Shown here: in pieces, positions 21,576-33,295 of the stretch
How the letters are laid out: every line of letters begins with the position of its first letter
How positions within the stretch are numbered: position 1 is the stretch's first letter
NCBI GenBank assembly: GCA_907165135.1
Contig: OU015569.1
Span: 2,480,001-2,544,000 of the forward strand
Length of the DNA stretch: 64,000 nt
Reading direction: 5' to 3'
Source of the DNA: Oikopleura dioica
Taxonomy: Eukaryota; Chordata; Appendicularia; Copelata; Oikopleuridae
Notes under the pieces: generated by a model
What the model saw: the letters and a program-made list of their open reading frames with translations, nothing else
Told to the model about the DNA's origin: nothing
Database searches by the model: none
Made by a program: the position numbers and the translations under genes

Positions 21576-24500
21576 GTCCCTCCAAAGCCAGCCATGGTCA
21601 CAAGCGAAGAATGGGAATATGTGCTCACAGAGTACAGAAGAGTGTACACCAAGATCATCGAATGGTGCTCGACTCAGATCACAATCATTCGACGGAAGAA
21701 AGCGCCAAAATCATCGGAAGAAGCGGAAGAAATGCTCCGTGAATTCACTGTCTTCCAAAGTGAGCGAGAACAAACTGCAGCTCTGCGGGACGAGTGTAGA
21801 TCTCTCTGGAATCAGCTCAATTCACTCGCTGCTCAGAGTCGTGGAGAGTTTACTATTGGGCCGGAATTGGACATAAACCCAATGGAAGTTCGATGGGATG
21901 AGCTCAACGCTGAAGCAGATCGTCATGGCAACTTCTTGCAATCAGAACTCGAGCGTCTCAAGAGGCTTGAAGAGATCTGCAAAAAGATGGATGCCGAAAT
22001 CGACGAGACGAACGAGACACTCAATACTGCCGGAGAGTGGCTGAAAAAACTTGCGTCTGATGATTTAAGCGATCTTCCATTAGATCTTGATCCTGTTGCT
22101 GAAGTGACGAACTGCTTGAATCGTGCGGAAGGACAGATCCGTAGTTTGTCAGCAAAGGTCGAAGAGTTGAGATCAGCGCGATACCATAGATCAGAAGAAT
22201 ATTATGAAATCGTGGCCCAACTTAACTCCAGACTTGTCGACATGAACTGCGAGTACGATCGCCTCAAACGACTCGGACTTCTGGATCCTATCTCAATCAA
22301 AGAAAGGAGAAAATTAAGACCACCTCTTGAAGAGTCGATTGAATGGAAAGACTTGTTAGATGCTGAGAATGTGCTTCAAAGATCAGTCGAGGAACTTGAA
22401 CAAGTGACCGCTGGCGTTGATGGTGCAAGTGCAGAAGAAAATCTCAATAAGATTAATGACTTATTGAAGTCGTTTGCTAATTTCTTGGATCCAACTGTCG
22501 ACAAACTTGAGAACTACTACTCGAACTTCGACCAAGGAACCAAAGATTACAAAGCATATGATGAGCGATATCGTAAGTGGAAATCCAGTGCTCAGGACCA
22601 TCTTGCAAGCCTGAAGAGACGCGTCCAAGATCAGCAAAAATGCACGGAATTCCTTCAAAGCTGCGAAGAATGCTCTTCAGAGCTCATGGCAATCATCGAT
22701 GAGCTCCAGTCAGATGATTGGTCTGATGAAAACAAAGATGTAGCCCAGGCTACTGCCGCTTTTGAGGACTACAGCAAGCGAGTTCAGATCATCTGCCGCA
22801 ACATCGACTCTGTTCTTGGCCACGGACCATTGACTGCCTCTCAAATCTCTCGTGGAAAGGATTTAATTGAAAATTACATCTTCAAGCTTCAGCACGAGAA
22901 GCAAATGGCTGCTGCAATTCTTGAGGCGTATGAAGTTCAGGTCCGCCTTCTCTCGCAATACAAAGAATTCTTCGTTGAAATAGGCGATTTGAAGAAACAA
23001 ATTCATGACCGAAAGATTACAGTTCAGTCTATTTGCACTAATCTTGACGAAAGCAGCGCGGCCGAGCGAGCTGAAAAGCTCGAGGAAATCAAGTTTACCT
23101 TTTCGTCCTTGTCAGTCAAGATGATGGAGTTGGAAACGCAGTCAAAGTCTATCACCAATATCAAGGCTAGACGATATAGAACTGAGAAGCATTTTGCTGC
23201 TCGTACTGTTACAAGGGTGAAAAATGTCGATCTTAACATCGCGAGAAATGAGCCTCTGACGCTCGTTGACTCGAGCAAGCCAGAAGCTTGGCAGCTGTTT
23301 ACTGAAACTGGACAGAATGTTACTTTACCGGCGATAACAATTACCCTCCCTCCACCGAACAAGCTGGCAGAAGAGGCTGTTCAGGAGCTCAAGAGTGAAA
23401 TGACCCAACTAAAGGGCAATTGGGAGCAGTCCAAAGCCAATTGTGCCTATTATCAAGCATCTGGAAAGTTTCATGAAAACGCTGGAAAAATTTTGCAATG
23501 GGACAGTCTTCCTCCTATCAATACTCGATCCTCAGCGATGAGCTCCCTTGAAAACGCATTCAAGGAAGCGGGAAGACATGTCGAAGACAGCCGCAACGAC
23601 TCTGTTCAGCGTGACTACGATGAAATGCCTAACATCATCAATAATTGTCAACGACACATTGATGACTTGGAAGCCAAGGAACACGCCGCGAACGAGGCAG
23701 AAAAAGAACGCCTTCGAAGAGAACAACTCCGAGAAGAGCTAGCACGAAAAGCGCAGAGTCTTAAAGACTACCTCGCTGGACTGCAACAGAAATTGGATAA
23801 TGCAAAGAAGGACATTCTTCATCGAGTATCGATTGCAATCGCATTCGAAAATCCACACGAAGCCGCTCAAGATGCCCAGCGTAGTATAAATGATCTTGAA
23901 GCAATCCGTGCTGGATCAAACCGAGTCCATGGGGAGTTATCCGAGTTGGAAGCATCTGAAGAAGCGCCAGAGGGTATTGAGCTCGCGAAGGCCGATTTGG
24001 AACAAATTCGAGCGGACGTCAACCAATTCCAGGCTCTGTCGCAAGTCTACATTAGAAAAGTCCAAAAAGTTCAAGTTGTGATCGGACAAGTTCAAGCTAC
24101 AGAAAACATCATCGCTAGATTGGAAGAGAAGGTCAATTCGCAGCTGAATCAGGCAACATCAAATTCAGAGGCGATGGAACTAAAACTGCGCCTTCTTAAA
24201 AATTCCACATTCGAGCTTGGTGCACAAGATGCTCTTCTTCAGACTTTGAGTGAAGCAGCTGGAGAAGCAAAGGCTCTTGGACAGCAAGTCGAACAAGAGT
24301 CAAATATTCCCGACCCTGACGAGTACATCTACGGATTCACTGTTCAAAAACTACAGGACCGCCTTCAATCGCTAAAGGACAAGCTCAAGAGTGAGATCGA
24401 TCAGCTGGAAAGCGAAATCCCTATCCTCAAGAGCCAAGAAAACGCAGCAGAAGCGAGCCAGCGGGGAATCCATGATGCTAGTCGTCTGCTTAACGAGCTT

Positions 24501-26363
24501 GAACATATTGCCAACGCTGCCGATAAAGAGTTGCGCCGTGAGCACGCTGAGAGCTTTGATGTCCGCGCCAGTCTTTCTCGCTGTGACGACTTTTCAAAAC
24601 GACTCAATAATGTCCGAAGTCCCGTTCGCGAGCTTGTAAACGAAATAAACGCTATGATTAACGACCCTAACCTTACCGACGGTGTTCTGAAAGGACGCCT
24701 TGAAGAAGCCGCTCAATCCTTGCAAAGTGCACAGCAAAAGCAGATGATAATGTTGCGGGAATTCAACATAAGATGAACGAATTGCAATCAGCGATGGATG
24801 CACTCGCAGTTACCCGAGCTATTCTCGAGAAGTACCAAATGACACTTTCTGCCGATTCTGTATGCTCGACTATCGACGATTACGAACACAAGATGGCATT
24901 GCTACAAGAACTCCAGAAGGAAATTCCAGAAAATGATCCGAAGTTCGCTGGTCTCAAGAGCCATTTGACCGAGTTACCAGACAATGACCTCGACAGAAAT
25001 AGACTAAACGTCGAGATGAATGATCATATGAATGAATGGAATCAGCTCAAATGGCAACTGAACATGGCCTTAGAAAGCAACAAGAAAGAGCTCGACAAGA
25101 AGATCAGAGAGCGCGAGCATGAAAACAGCGTCGGCTCGCTCCGAAGCAAGATCGCGGAATTCATCGCCAAGATCGAGAAAATGTCCGCTCAGCAAATTGA
25201 CGTACTCAGCGCTGAACACGAGATGACTGTAGCGACATTTTACAATGAGCTCCAGGCACAACAAGAAGTCCTTGACGTTTTCAACAATCGTATTGAAGGA
25301 GAGTACAAGGCGCTTCGAAATGAGTGCGACCAGCTTCAACTTCCCAATGAAGAATGCCAAGAACTTCAATCCGCCTGGGAGCGTGTCTGGAAGCTTACTA
25401 AGCACACTATCGATAAACTCAAAGCTCTCCGAGCGTACACAGAACAGGTTGAGAAAGCTCAGGCTGTTCTGGCTAAATGGACATTGGAAGCTGAGCGATT
25501 CGAGCGTGAATCTGAAAATGCCGATCCAGATTTCCTAACAAAACTTTCAAAAGATGCCCAACGTGCTTATGCTGCCACAAAAGAAGATGATGAGACCTTT
25601 GTTTTGTCCATTTTCGCTGCAAATATCTCCTCAGCACATGCGCCAGTTGCCCATGAAGCCCAAGATCGAGATATGGCCCAAGCTCAAAGCATTAGTGAGG
25701 ACCTATCAGCGCAGTGGAATGCGGTCAAACAGCGCCTCCAAGTGGCTTCGAAAACAGCTTTGAACAACTCGAAATTGAGACAAAGTGAGAATCAAACTCG
25801 CGAAGCTGGTAAACAGCTTGAATTTGTTTCCAATCTCAAGGATAGACTCACAAGACTTTCTGAGAAGATCACGAAGAAACTGAACACTCCCACTCCTCTC
25901 GAACTTTCTGACCTAGAAGTTGTTTTGACCGAAAATACCGCCTTGTCGACTGAAGTGAAAGAAATCGGCAGAGAAGTTGACATGACTTCAAAGAGTACGA
26001 TGGAAATGCTCCGAAAATCTCGCGATGTCGATACTGAAATCGCGACTCAACTCCGTAGCATGCTCGAGTCTATCACTGGCCTCTGGGGTCCAATTGATTC
26101 CGTCTGGAACGTTTACGAAGACAAATGCAGAAGATTCAGAAACTGTGTTGAAAAATATGGTGGAGCTCGAATTCAACTCGAAAACACTGAAGACGAGCTC
26201 ACTAGAATCGAGATCGTTTCGCAAACGGTTGAAGAACGGGACGAGAAGTTGAAGAGATTGAAAGAGCTCCAAGCTTCCTTCAGTCAGATTGAACCACTTT
26301 TCTTCAGCTTGGAGAGCTCGCACTCGGAGGTCAAATCTGTTGAAACTAGAATGCAAACTAAAG
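21576..26363 (+). CDS. Spectraplakin: plakin domain (spectrin repeats with SH3-like segment), giant exon, one frameshift
   Basis: A single 4.8-kb exon starts VPPKPAMVTSEEWEYV right after CH2 (acceptor TTTAG at 21575). It is helical throughout with spectrin-repeat periodicity. The plakin SH3-like segment lies at about 23215-23370, including EPLTLVDSSKPEAWQLF and ITLPPPNK; the latter closely matches the IPPPNK that follows the SH3 fold in vertebrate plakins. The reading frame breaks near 24737-24776. Upstream reads to TGA 24774; downstream continues one base earlier (KMNELQSAMDALAV) to 26363. One extra A in the AAAA run near 24738 would restore a continuous helix. The exon ends in phase 1 at GTTTTTT (26364), followed by a 44-nt intron. 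Confidence 0.92.
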
Positions 26364-26407
26364 GTTTTTTAAAAAGTGCTAATGAATTCCGACTCATTTT
26401 CTTATAG

Positions 26408-27347
26408 GCTACTCTGATGAGTCATTTGAAACACTTACGGTGCTCGTTCAATCGCTTATTGCTCGATGGCGCAACGCAAAGACTGAGATCATTCGACGCC
26501 AAACTGATGTAAAGGATGCATTCGACAAGCTTGGCAAATTCAAACAGTCAATCAAGAAGCATGTCACTTTTGTCGAAAACAAGGAGAAGGAGCTTGACTC
26601 GATTCTTGCAACTCAAGCTGAAACTTCTGAAGCCATCCAGCGAAAATTGTCAAAAGTTGAAGGACTCCAAAAAGAAATCAACTCGCTTCAGGACGAATTC
26701 GTTCAGGTTCGCCAGCAAAATATTGATCATAAGACGTATGGTTTTCCTTCAGGTTGAAGAACAAGGAGAACAACTCAACGAAATCATTCGCGATGCCAAC
26801 GCTCATTGCGAAAAGTGGGCTGAAAGCTGCGAAAAAACGCTTTCTCTCCCAACTCTCGAGCGATATGTCGAAATTGAAATTGAGACCGTTACGAGAAAGT
26901 ACGACAAACTCGGCCGAATGGTCGCCGAGCAGATCGAACGACTGAAGATCAAAGTTCGCGAAACAAAGGCGCAAGAGGTTAGTGAAAAAATGAACGTGGT
27001 GACTTTAATGGTGTTTACTAACTGGGTGCTGTTTCCGATGCAAAAATGCATTTATTGTTCTTTTGCTATCCGGGTGTTTCTCTGTCTTCATTTACTGTCA
27101 TTCATTTCTAACTCGATAAGAGAAAAGTTCACGAAAACGCATGACTTTCATGGTTCTAAAACTTTGGTGTTCAAAAAAGGTGTTTTAAAAATGTGTGCTT
27201 TTGGAGATGATGAAAAATAAATATATCAAACACACTCAGGAGTCCGAAGCTCGTTATGAAATCGAGCAGTCCACTGTCACTCAGCGAGAAAACGACGTCA
27301 AGTTCGATACTGGATTCAAGGGACAAGCAAATCTTTCTTCCCTCGAG
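26408..27347 (+). CDS. Spectraplakin: helical linker exons before the plakin repeats
   Basis: Exons 26408-26706 (ends LQDEFVQ), 26753-26977 (VEEQGEQLNEIIRDAN) and 27240-27347 (ends GQANLSSLE). Introns are 46, 262 and 41 nt. An apparent GTATGG donor at 26736 would leave a 17-nt intron and the wrong phase. GTTCGC at 26707 gives a normal 46-nt intron in frame and was preferred. Coiled-coil type sequence, continuing the plakin domain. Confidence 0.85.
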
Positions 27348-27388
27348 GTAAGCAATCTCTGACAGCCACAGTGGTAAAACAAATTTAG

Positions 27389-30300
27389 GGGTCTGGACTG
27401 ATTACAAAAGATCAAGCAGATAAGCTTGAACTTGGTGATCTCCTTCCGTCCGATCTTGATCTGCAACTGCGACCTTGGCTTTTCTGTGGAGAAGAGCCCG
27501 TTGCTGGTGTCATTCTCGAAGAAACTGGCGAGAAGATTACTCTAAATGAAGCTTGCAGAAGGAGCCTGCTCAGAAGAGGAACCACCCTAGAACTTCTTGA
27601 GGCTCAAGCCGCTGTTGGGAGCGTTATCGACCCCATCAGGTGAATATAGAAAAACTGATAGTTAAAAACTCAATGCGATGTTTTTGTGCAGTTTCTCATT
27701 ATTCTTTAGATCGGAGAAACTTTCTGTTGAAGAGGCGATAAGCAGGAATCTTCTTGACCCCTATCAAGTTGATGCTCTTCGCCGAGCAGAAAGAGCTGTT
27801 ACCGGCTGGCCAGATGCTCGTGCTGGAGGAAAACTTCTCTCACTTTTTGAAGCTATGCGACGAGGCTTAGTGGCCGACACTCGAGCGATTCGTCTTCTGG
27901 AAGCTCAGATTGCTACGGGAGGGCTTATCGATCCCCGAGCCAACCATCGAGTTCCAATTAATGTGGCTTTCCGACGAGGACTCTTCGACTCCGAAACCAA
28001 TCAAAAACTAGAAGACCCCACTGACGACACCAAAGGCTTCTTCGATCCCAATACGCAAGAAAATCTTACCTATATTGAGCTTATCCGACGCTGCCAAAAA
28101 GAGCCAGAAACTGGCTACCACTTTTTAGTGCTGCGTCCAAAGCGACGCGGCGAGGGACGCGCATCAAGAAGCTCACTGTGGAACGACACGCGTAATCAAT
28201 CCCGTGAGAGCCCAGCAAGCCGTAATTACAATCACTCTAATGCCCGATGCAAGACCCCAGAACATGTTACCAAATCAGCATCATCTACCTCTCAATCAAT
28301 CAAATCGAAAAGCGCCTCTAACTTGCCTACAACGCACCAATTGACAACGAAAAAGTTACGACGCGAAGATATCATGTTCACTGTCCCGAGTGGAATAGTC
28401 AGACTCACCGAGCTCATCGACGCTGGTTGTACTGACGAGACTGCTGTGCGCGAACTCGAGTGTGGAAAAATCACCATGGAAAAATTCCGACACTCGTTAG
28501 AACGATATTTGTCTGGTTTGCCACCGATCGGAGGAGTCAAAATCACCCATGGAAGTGGAGTGACTGAAATCCTTTCTATCTATGATGCGCAGCGTCGCCA
28601 ATTGATCGATCAGGATCTGAGTTTCTATCTTCTTGAGGCTCAGGCAGCGACTGGCGGACTTTGTGGACTTGGAAGCGCCAAGCGATACGATCTTCATACT
28701 GGATTTGAACAAGGCCTCATCGATAGAGAGCTCATTAGCGATTTGACTAATGGACTTTCTGCTGTGCTCGGTTTTGTTGGAAGAAATCGCTCACTCGTCT
28801 CGACTATGGAAGCAGCAAGAATCGGAATGATATCCGAAGACGACGCTCGCCGGCTTTTGTTCACCCAAATCGTTACCGGCGGCGTTTTCAATATTGCCAA
28901 TGGATTCCGATTGCCTCTTGACGTCGCCAGCAAGAGAGCGATGTGGACACGCAGCTGGGACAACATGGCTCCACAGTGCTACGAGTTCAACCAAAAAGCA
29001 ATGACTTATGAACAGCTTTGCGCCAAGTGCGAAAAAGATGAAAGTTCGCGATGTCTTCTTCTTCCTATTGCTGGAAATAAAAAGCCAGTTGGAAAACCAA
29101 TCCAATCCATCATGGGAACTCCTCTTAGCTTCTACCACCGTAAGTTTTTTCATAATGTATTCTAGTCACTCTTTTATCTATCGTTTTTTATCAGCTAGCT
29201 TGGATTTTTTCAAATCTAATCGAAAAATTCAGAGCATAAAATGATCTCTGACGAAACTTACGCTGCTGCTCAAGCTGGCTTCATGTCTGAAAGTGACTTA
29301 GAACAGCAGCTCTCTCGTCGACTCATTGGTTGTGAGCCTATTGCCGGCATCTTTGTCGAAGGTCGCCTGATGTCGATCTGGGATGCTTCTCGACAAAAGC
29401 TTATCAAACCTGGAAATGCCCTTGAGCTGATGGAGGCCCAAGTTGTGAGCACTGGTGCTCTCATCGATGCGATATATGGAAAGCTCACGGTCAACGATGC
29501 AATTCAAAACGGAGTGATTGATATGTCCACTGGCGATGCCCTCAACAGATCCCGAATTGCTTACAAAGGCGATAAGGATAAGAACTCTTTGAAGAGCATG
29601 ATGAACAAGGGCACCCTTGCTGAATCGAAAGCGCTCAGACATCTCGAAATTCAGATCGCATGTGGAGGCGTGATAGGTATTTGGAAGCTGAGATAGCAGT
29701 TTCTTCATGAAGTGATTTTAGAACCAAGAACTGGGCGATACTTTTCCATCCCACAAGCATTCGAGGCTGGCCTTTTGGAAAAGAACGACCTTCAAAAGAT
29801 TAGAAAAAATAAGTTCTTCACGGATCCAGATCGAGAGGAGCGACTGAGTTACTTAGAGCTATGTTTGAGATGTGTAAAGGACGACACGGGCCGCCTGTTC
29901 CTGCCAGTTCACCGAATCAATCTTGCCAAGACAAAACGATCAAAGCCACGAAAGAAGAAAATAGTCGTTGTTGATCCCAGCACATCCGAAGAGCTCAATT
30001 GCCAAACCGCGTTCAGCAGGGGTCTGATCGATGAAGAATTCTTTGTCCAGCTGCTCACAGAAGAGGGCAAGTCCCAAGAACAAATCGACGACATTCTCTA
30101 CGGAAAAAGCAAATCCATTCCTCTTACTGTAACGCATGAGCGCGAGTTAGGGTTATGCAGATACAAAGTTATTGAAAGAAAATCTTCGCATGCGGAATGA
30201 AAGAAAACGCACGTGAATAAGTAGCATGAAATTTTTAAATGCTTGATTACTTCGGCCTGGGCTCGGCAAACTGTGTAGAAAACCTGAGTCAGGTTTCAAA

Positions 30301-31438
30301 CAAGCTAAAATAAGCTTTTTTAAAAAAAGCCGCTAAGCTTTTAATTTTAGAACTTTTAGAACCTGACGCAGGTTTTCTACCCAGACTACCGAGCGCAGCT
30401 TTAGGAATTCTTTTATTTGAAAAATTTAGGTTAGGTTTAGATAATAAGAGATAATGAGTAGTTGTGCCACAGATTAGTTAATGCATCAAGTATCACCCAC
30501 TAACAGACCTCGATCGACAGCCGCCGCGATTCTAAATCTGACATTTTCTCTTGCACATCTTCCTCCGTTGATCTCGGATCAATTGCTTCCACACCAATGG
30601 GTTCTCGCGAACCTACCCCATCGCTTGGAGTTGTCTCCGCCGCTGAGTTAGAAAACCGTCTCCTGAAACTAGCAAAAGACGGTTTCCGCGTTGCGATCGG
30701 AGCAATCAAGGATGAGACTACTGGAGAAACAATTTCGATTTCCCAAGCGACTGATCGAAAACTGATTGACTCTGTTACCGAGCAGCGATTGCTCGAAGCA
30801 CAAGCAGTTACTGGAGGAATCATTCTTCACAGCTCCGGCGCGCGGCTCACACCGAATGAAGCTCTGAGCGCCAAGTACATCACCAACCGAGCGTTTTCGA
30901 CACTGACGGAGGCGTACAAAGCATGGACTGGCTTCTCAGATAGAAGAACTGGCAAACGCAATTGCTTGAGTCTGCCTGAAGCTCTCAAAAGCGGCTCAGG
31001 AAGTTATGAAGCAATGACGAGATTCTTGGAATATCAAATTGTTCTTGGAGGCGTGTATGACGTGCAGAAGCGAGAGTTCCACTCGCTACATGAAGCAGTC
31101 GATCATGGCTTGATCGAGAGTCGAAAGGCGGAGCGTTTAGCTGACTTTTCGGTAAAAATGTACTTTCCCCATCTATTTTAATTGGTTTCTAGCGTCACTC
31201 GAGACAGCTGACCGATCCCCGAACGAATCTAACGACGACGTATTCAAAGTTGGTTGACGCGGCCGAGGTCGACAAGGAGGGCATTCTCGTCCTCTCTGCC
31301 TGGCCTCGCAAGCAGCGCTCCCTCAAGCTTGACTCCGGCCTCACCGTTCGCGCTTCTTCAATCGCTTCATCCCGAGCTTCTTCCCGCGGCACTTCGCCAA
31401 CGCGCCACCTCGACACCTTCGATATTGGCCAGATCTAA
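27389..31438 (+). CDS. Spectraplakin: plakin-repeat block and alternative C-terminus
   Basis: Exons 27389-27639, 27710-29139, 29233-29676, 29722-30128, 30507-31151 and 31193-31438, all in phase. Eight copies of the plakin-repeat signature are visible (LLEAQAAVGSVIDP at about 27595, LLEAQIATGGLIDP at 27895, then about 28635, 28855, 29430, 29645, 30790, 31030). Plakin repeats bind intermediate filaments or junction partners in other family members. The last exon has no donor. It encodes a Ser/Arg-rich tail (SSRASSRGTSPTRHLD) and stops at TAA 31436, with AATAAA at 31793. This is a complete epithelial-type product like VAB-10A, plectin or BPAG1e. If the weak donor at 30129 is not used, an alternative stop occurs at TGA 30198. 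Confidence 0.9.
30257..30398. mobile_element. Foldback MITE, copy 11, in plakin-repeat intron
   Basis: CTGGGCTCGGCAAACTGTGT on the left; TTCTACCCAGACTACCGAGC on the right. It lies inside intron 30129-30506, between two plakin-repeat exons. Confidence 0.8.
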
Positions 31439-31792
31439 CGCTTACTAACTCAAATATATATTTATAAATTTAACATTATTTTCACTTTGGCCTATTTTCA
31501 ATTTACGTTCACCTCAACCTCTGTCTCTTCTTTTTGTGACTAACTGTGCATGGAATTAAATACTGTATCTATTTATTACAGTGGCTAACTGTATATTATT
31601 TTATATATTTGAGTACTGATCAATCTGAGATCTTCGTTTCTCTGAACCTTCTTTTCAACCATTTATTCGAAAAAAATCCAAAAAAGCAAGAAAAAAAAAA
31701 GAAAATTCCTTCAGTGTTACGAATGGCTTACTACTATGACTACTTCAGTACTCTTATCTGTGAATACTTTGCTTCTTGCGAGTTCTGTGATG

Positions 31793-31798
31793 AATAAA
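31793..31798 (+). promoter_or_regulatory. Poly(A) signal AATAAA for the plakin-repeat isoform
   Basis: AATAAA 355 nt after the TAA at 31436-31438, in AT-rich sequence. It supports transcript termination here rather than only at the distal end of the locus. Confidence 0.55.
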
Positions 31799-31885
31799 CT
31801 ATTCAATAATCTCAAATAAGGCAATCAAATGTTTGATTTTTGATTCTAAGACGTTCAGGTATTCGTTATGGAGATTTTTATTGGT

Positions 31886-32059
31886 CTGGGCTCGGCAACC
31901 TGCGTACAAAACTTGAGTCAGAGTCTGAAGTATCTCAAAAGAAAAGCCGCGTAGCGGCTTTTATAAAACGAGGCCACGAAGCGTCTTCGCCAGAATTTAA
32001 AGATTGATTGAAAAGATGAGAACCTGACTCAGGTTTTGTAGACAGGTCGCTAAGCCCAG
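31886..32059. mobile_element. Foldback MITE, copy 12
   Basis: CTGGGCTCGGCAACCTGCGT left, AGACAGGTCGCTAAGCCCAG right, with an internal GCCGCGTAGCGGC. It lies between the plakin-repeat 3' end and the first spectrin-rod exon, so it is intronic for the long isoform. Confidence 0.85.
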
Positions 32060-33295
32060 AAATTTGTATTGAATATGTTCTAATCGAACGTAGTCACTAA
32101 CTCTCATCGCCACTGTTCATTACTTTGAATGTAGAGTAGTCCCTTGAAAATGACAGTAGGAAAAAGGATGATACTGGTAGATTTCGCTTTTCCTTGGCGA
32201 GATAAAATTTATATGACAGTTTATTCAGGATAGCGTCTTAGCACGGTAACGCCCGCGCCGAAAAAAAATCTTCCGAAGCATTTAGGCACACACTGTGTGC
32301 CCCAAACACGTACCAGGGCAAAGTGATGGATCATCACGTGTGGTCATCATCATTTTTTTGTGCGGTCAGCTTTTTTCACTGATCAGAGGGTGCCTTTGAA
32401 ACTAGAGAAGGGAAAGAAAACGAAACAGAAAGAAGACGGATTTATTTAGGACGAAATTGGGATGGCGGAACGGAAAGTAGCCGAGATAGCCAGGTGGATT
32501 GACGAAACTAAGGAGAAGAAAAATGATCTAGTCACGGTTCCAGCACGATTCTGACTAATTTTTGCTAGAATTCCGATTGATACTAAAGTAGAATTATGGC
32601 TAAAAATAGAGAAACCGTTTGCGGCTTCGAGCAAAAAAAGACGCACGTGTCCCAAACTAGAAGTATTTTCACTTTTGCTCTCGCGCGCCACTCTCGCTTT
32701 CCGGGTAAAGCGGTAAGTTTAAAAACACCCCCGTGGGTGCGTGCCTTTGATCGTTAATTCGCCCGGGTGTCCCAAACCAGAGGGATTTTTTGGTGTCCCA
32801 AACCAGCGGTTTTTACTGTATACAATGTTACATTGTCAATGTATACTGTACATAAATTAAAATATTAATTATAATGTACAAAAAAGTAATGCATCAAAAC
32901 CGAAAGAAGTCTTGCCTGATACGCTGAAAGCAACTGGCGATGTAATAATTGAAATCGAGGAGATCATCGAAACAGTCGTCTCCCGCCGTCCCGTCGTAAA
33001 TGCCGCGGCAGGGTTTGCAGTGGAAGTGATCGAAAAATACGAACGCAGCGCGAAAATGACGTTAGACGATGATCGGAAACAAACGAGGAACGGATTCGGA
33101 AGCGCGTTCCCTTTTACGTTATCGTGATTTCCGATTTCTCCCCGGAAACTTGTGTTTTAACGCAATTCCTGCGAACTCAGACAAAGCTCTCCAGACAGCA
33201 GTCTGGAGAATGTGTTCACGCTCATCCTTGATCGAAATCAAGGACGAGTAAGGTGTAAATTTATTTATGAATTTGAATTCGAATCCCTTATACAG
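32060..33295. other. Non-coding intronic stretch with small repeats
   Basis: No exon found. GTGTCCCAAACCAG or close variants occur at about 32648, 32768 and 32792. An inverted repeat around 32818-32852 (GTATACAATG / CATTG..GTATAC) follows. An open frame at 32912-33127 lacks supporting splice sites in phase. Confidence 0.4.

Noticed and set aside
24735-24776. Programmed -1 ribosomal frameshift
   Set aside because: The shift direction fits, but the site (CAA AAG) is not a good slippery heptamer and a second identical-type break occurs at 41863, favouring homopolymer error.
26736-26752. A 17-nt GTATGG...TTCAG intron
   Set aside because: Too short and wrong phase; a donor 29 nt upstream gives a 46-nt intron in frame.
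26516-27220. Plus-strand 234-residue frame overlapping the spectraplakin
   Set aside because: Other frame of exons 26408-26706 and 26753-26977, then intron sequence; the helical frame is the real one.
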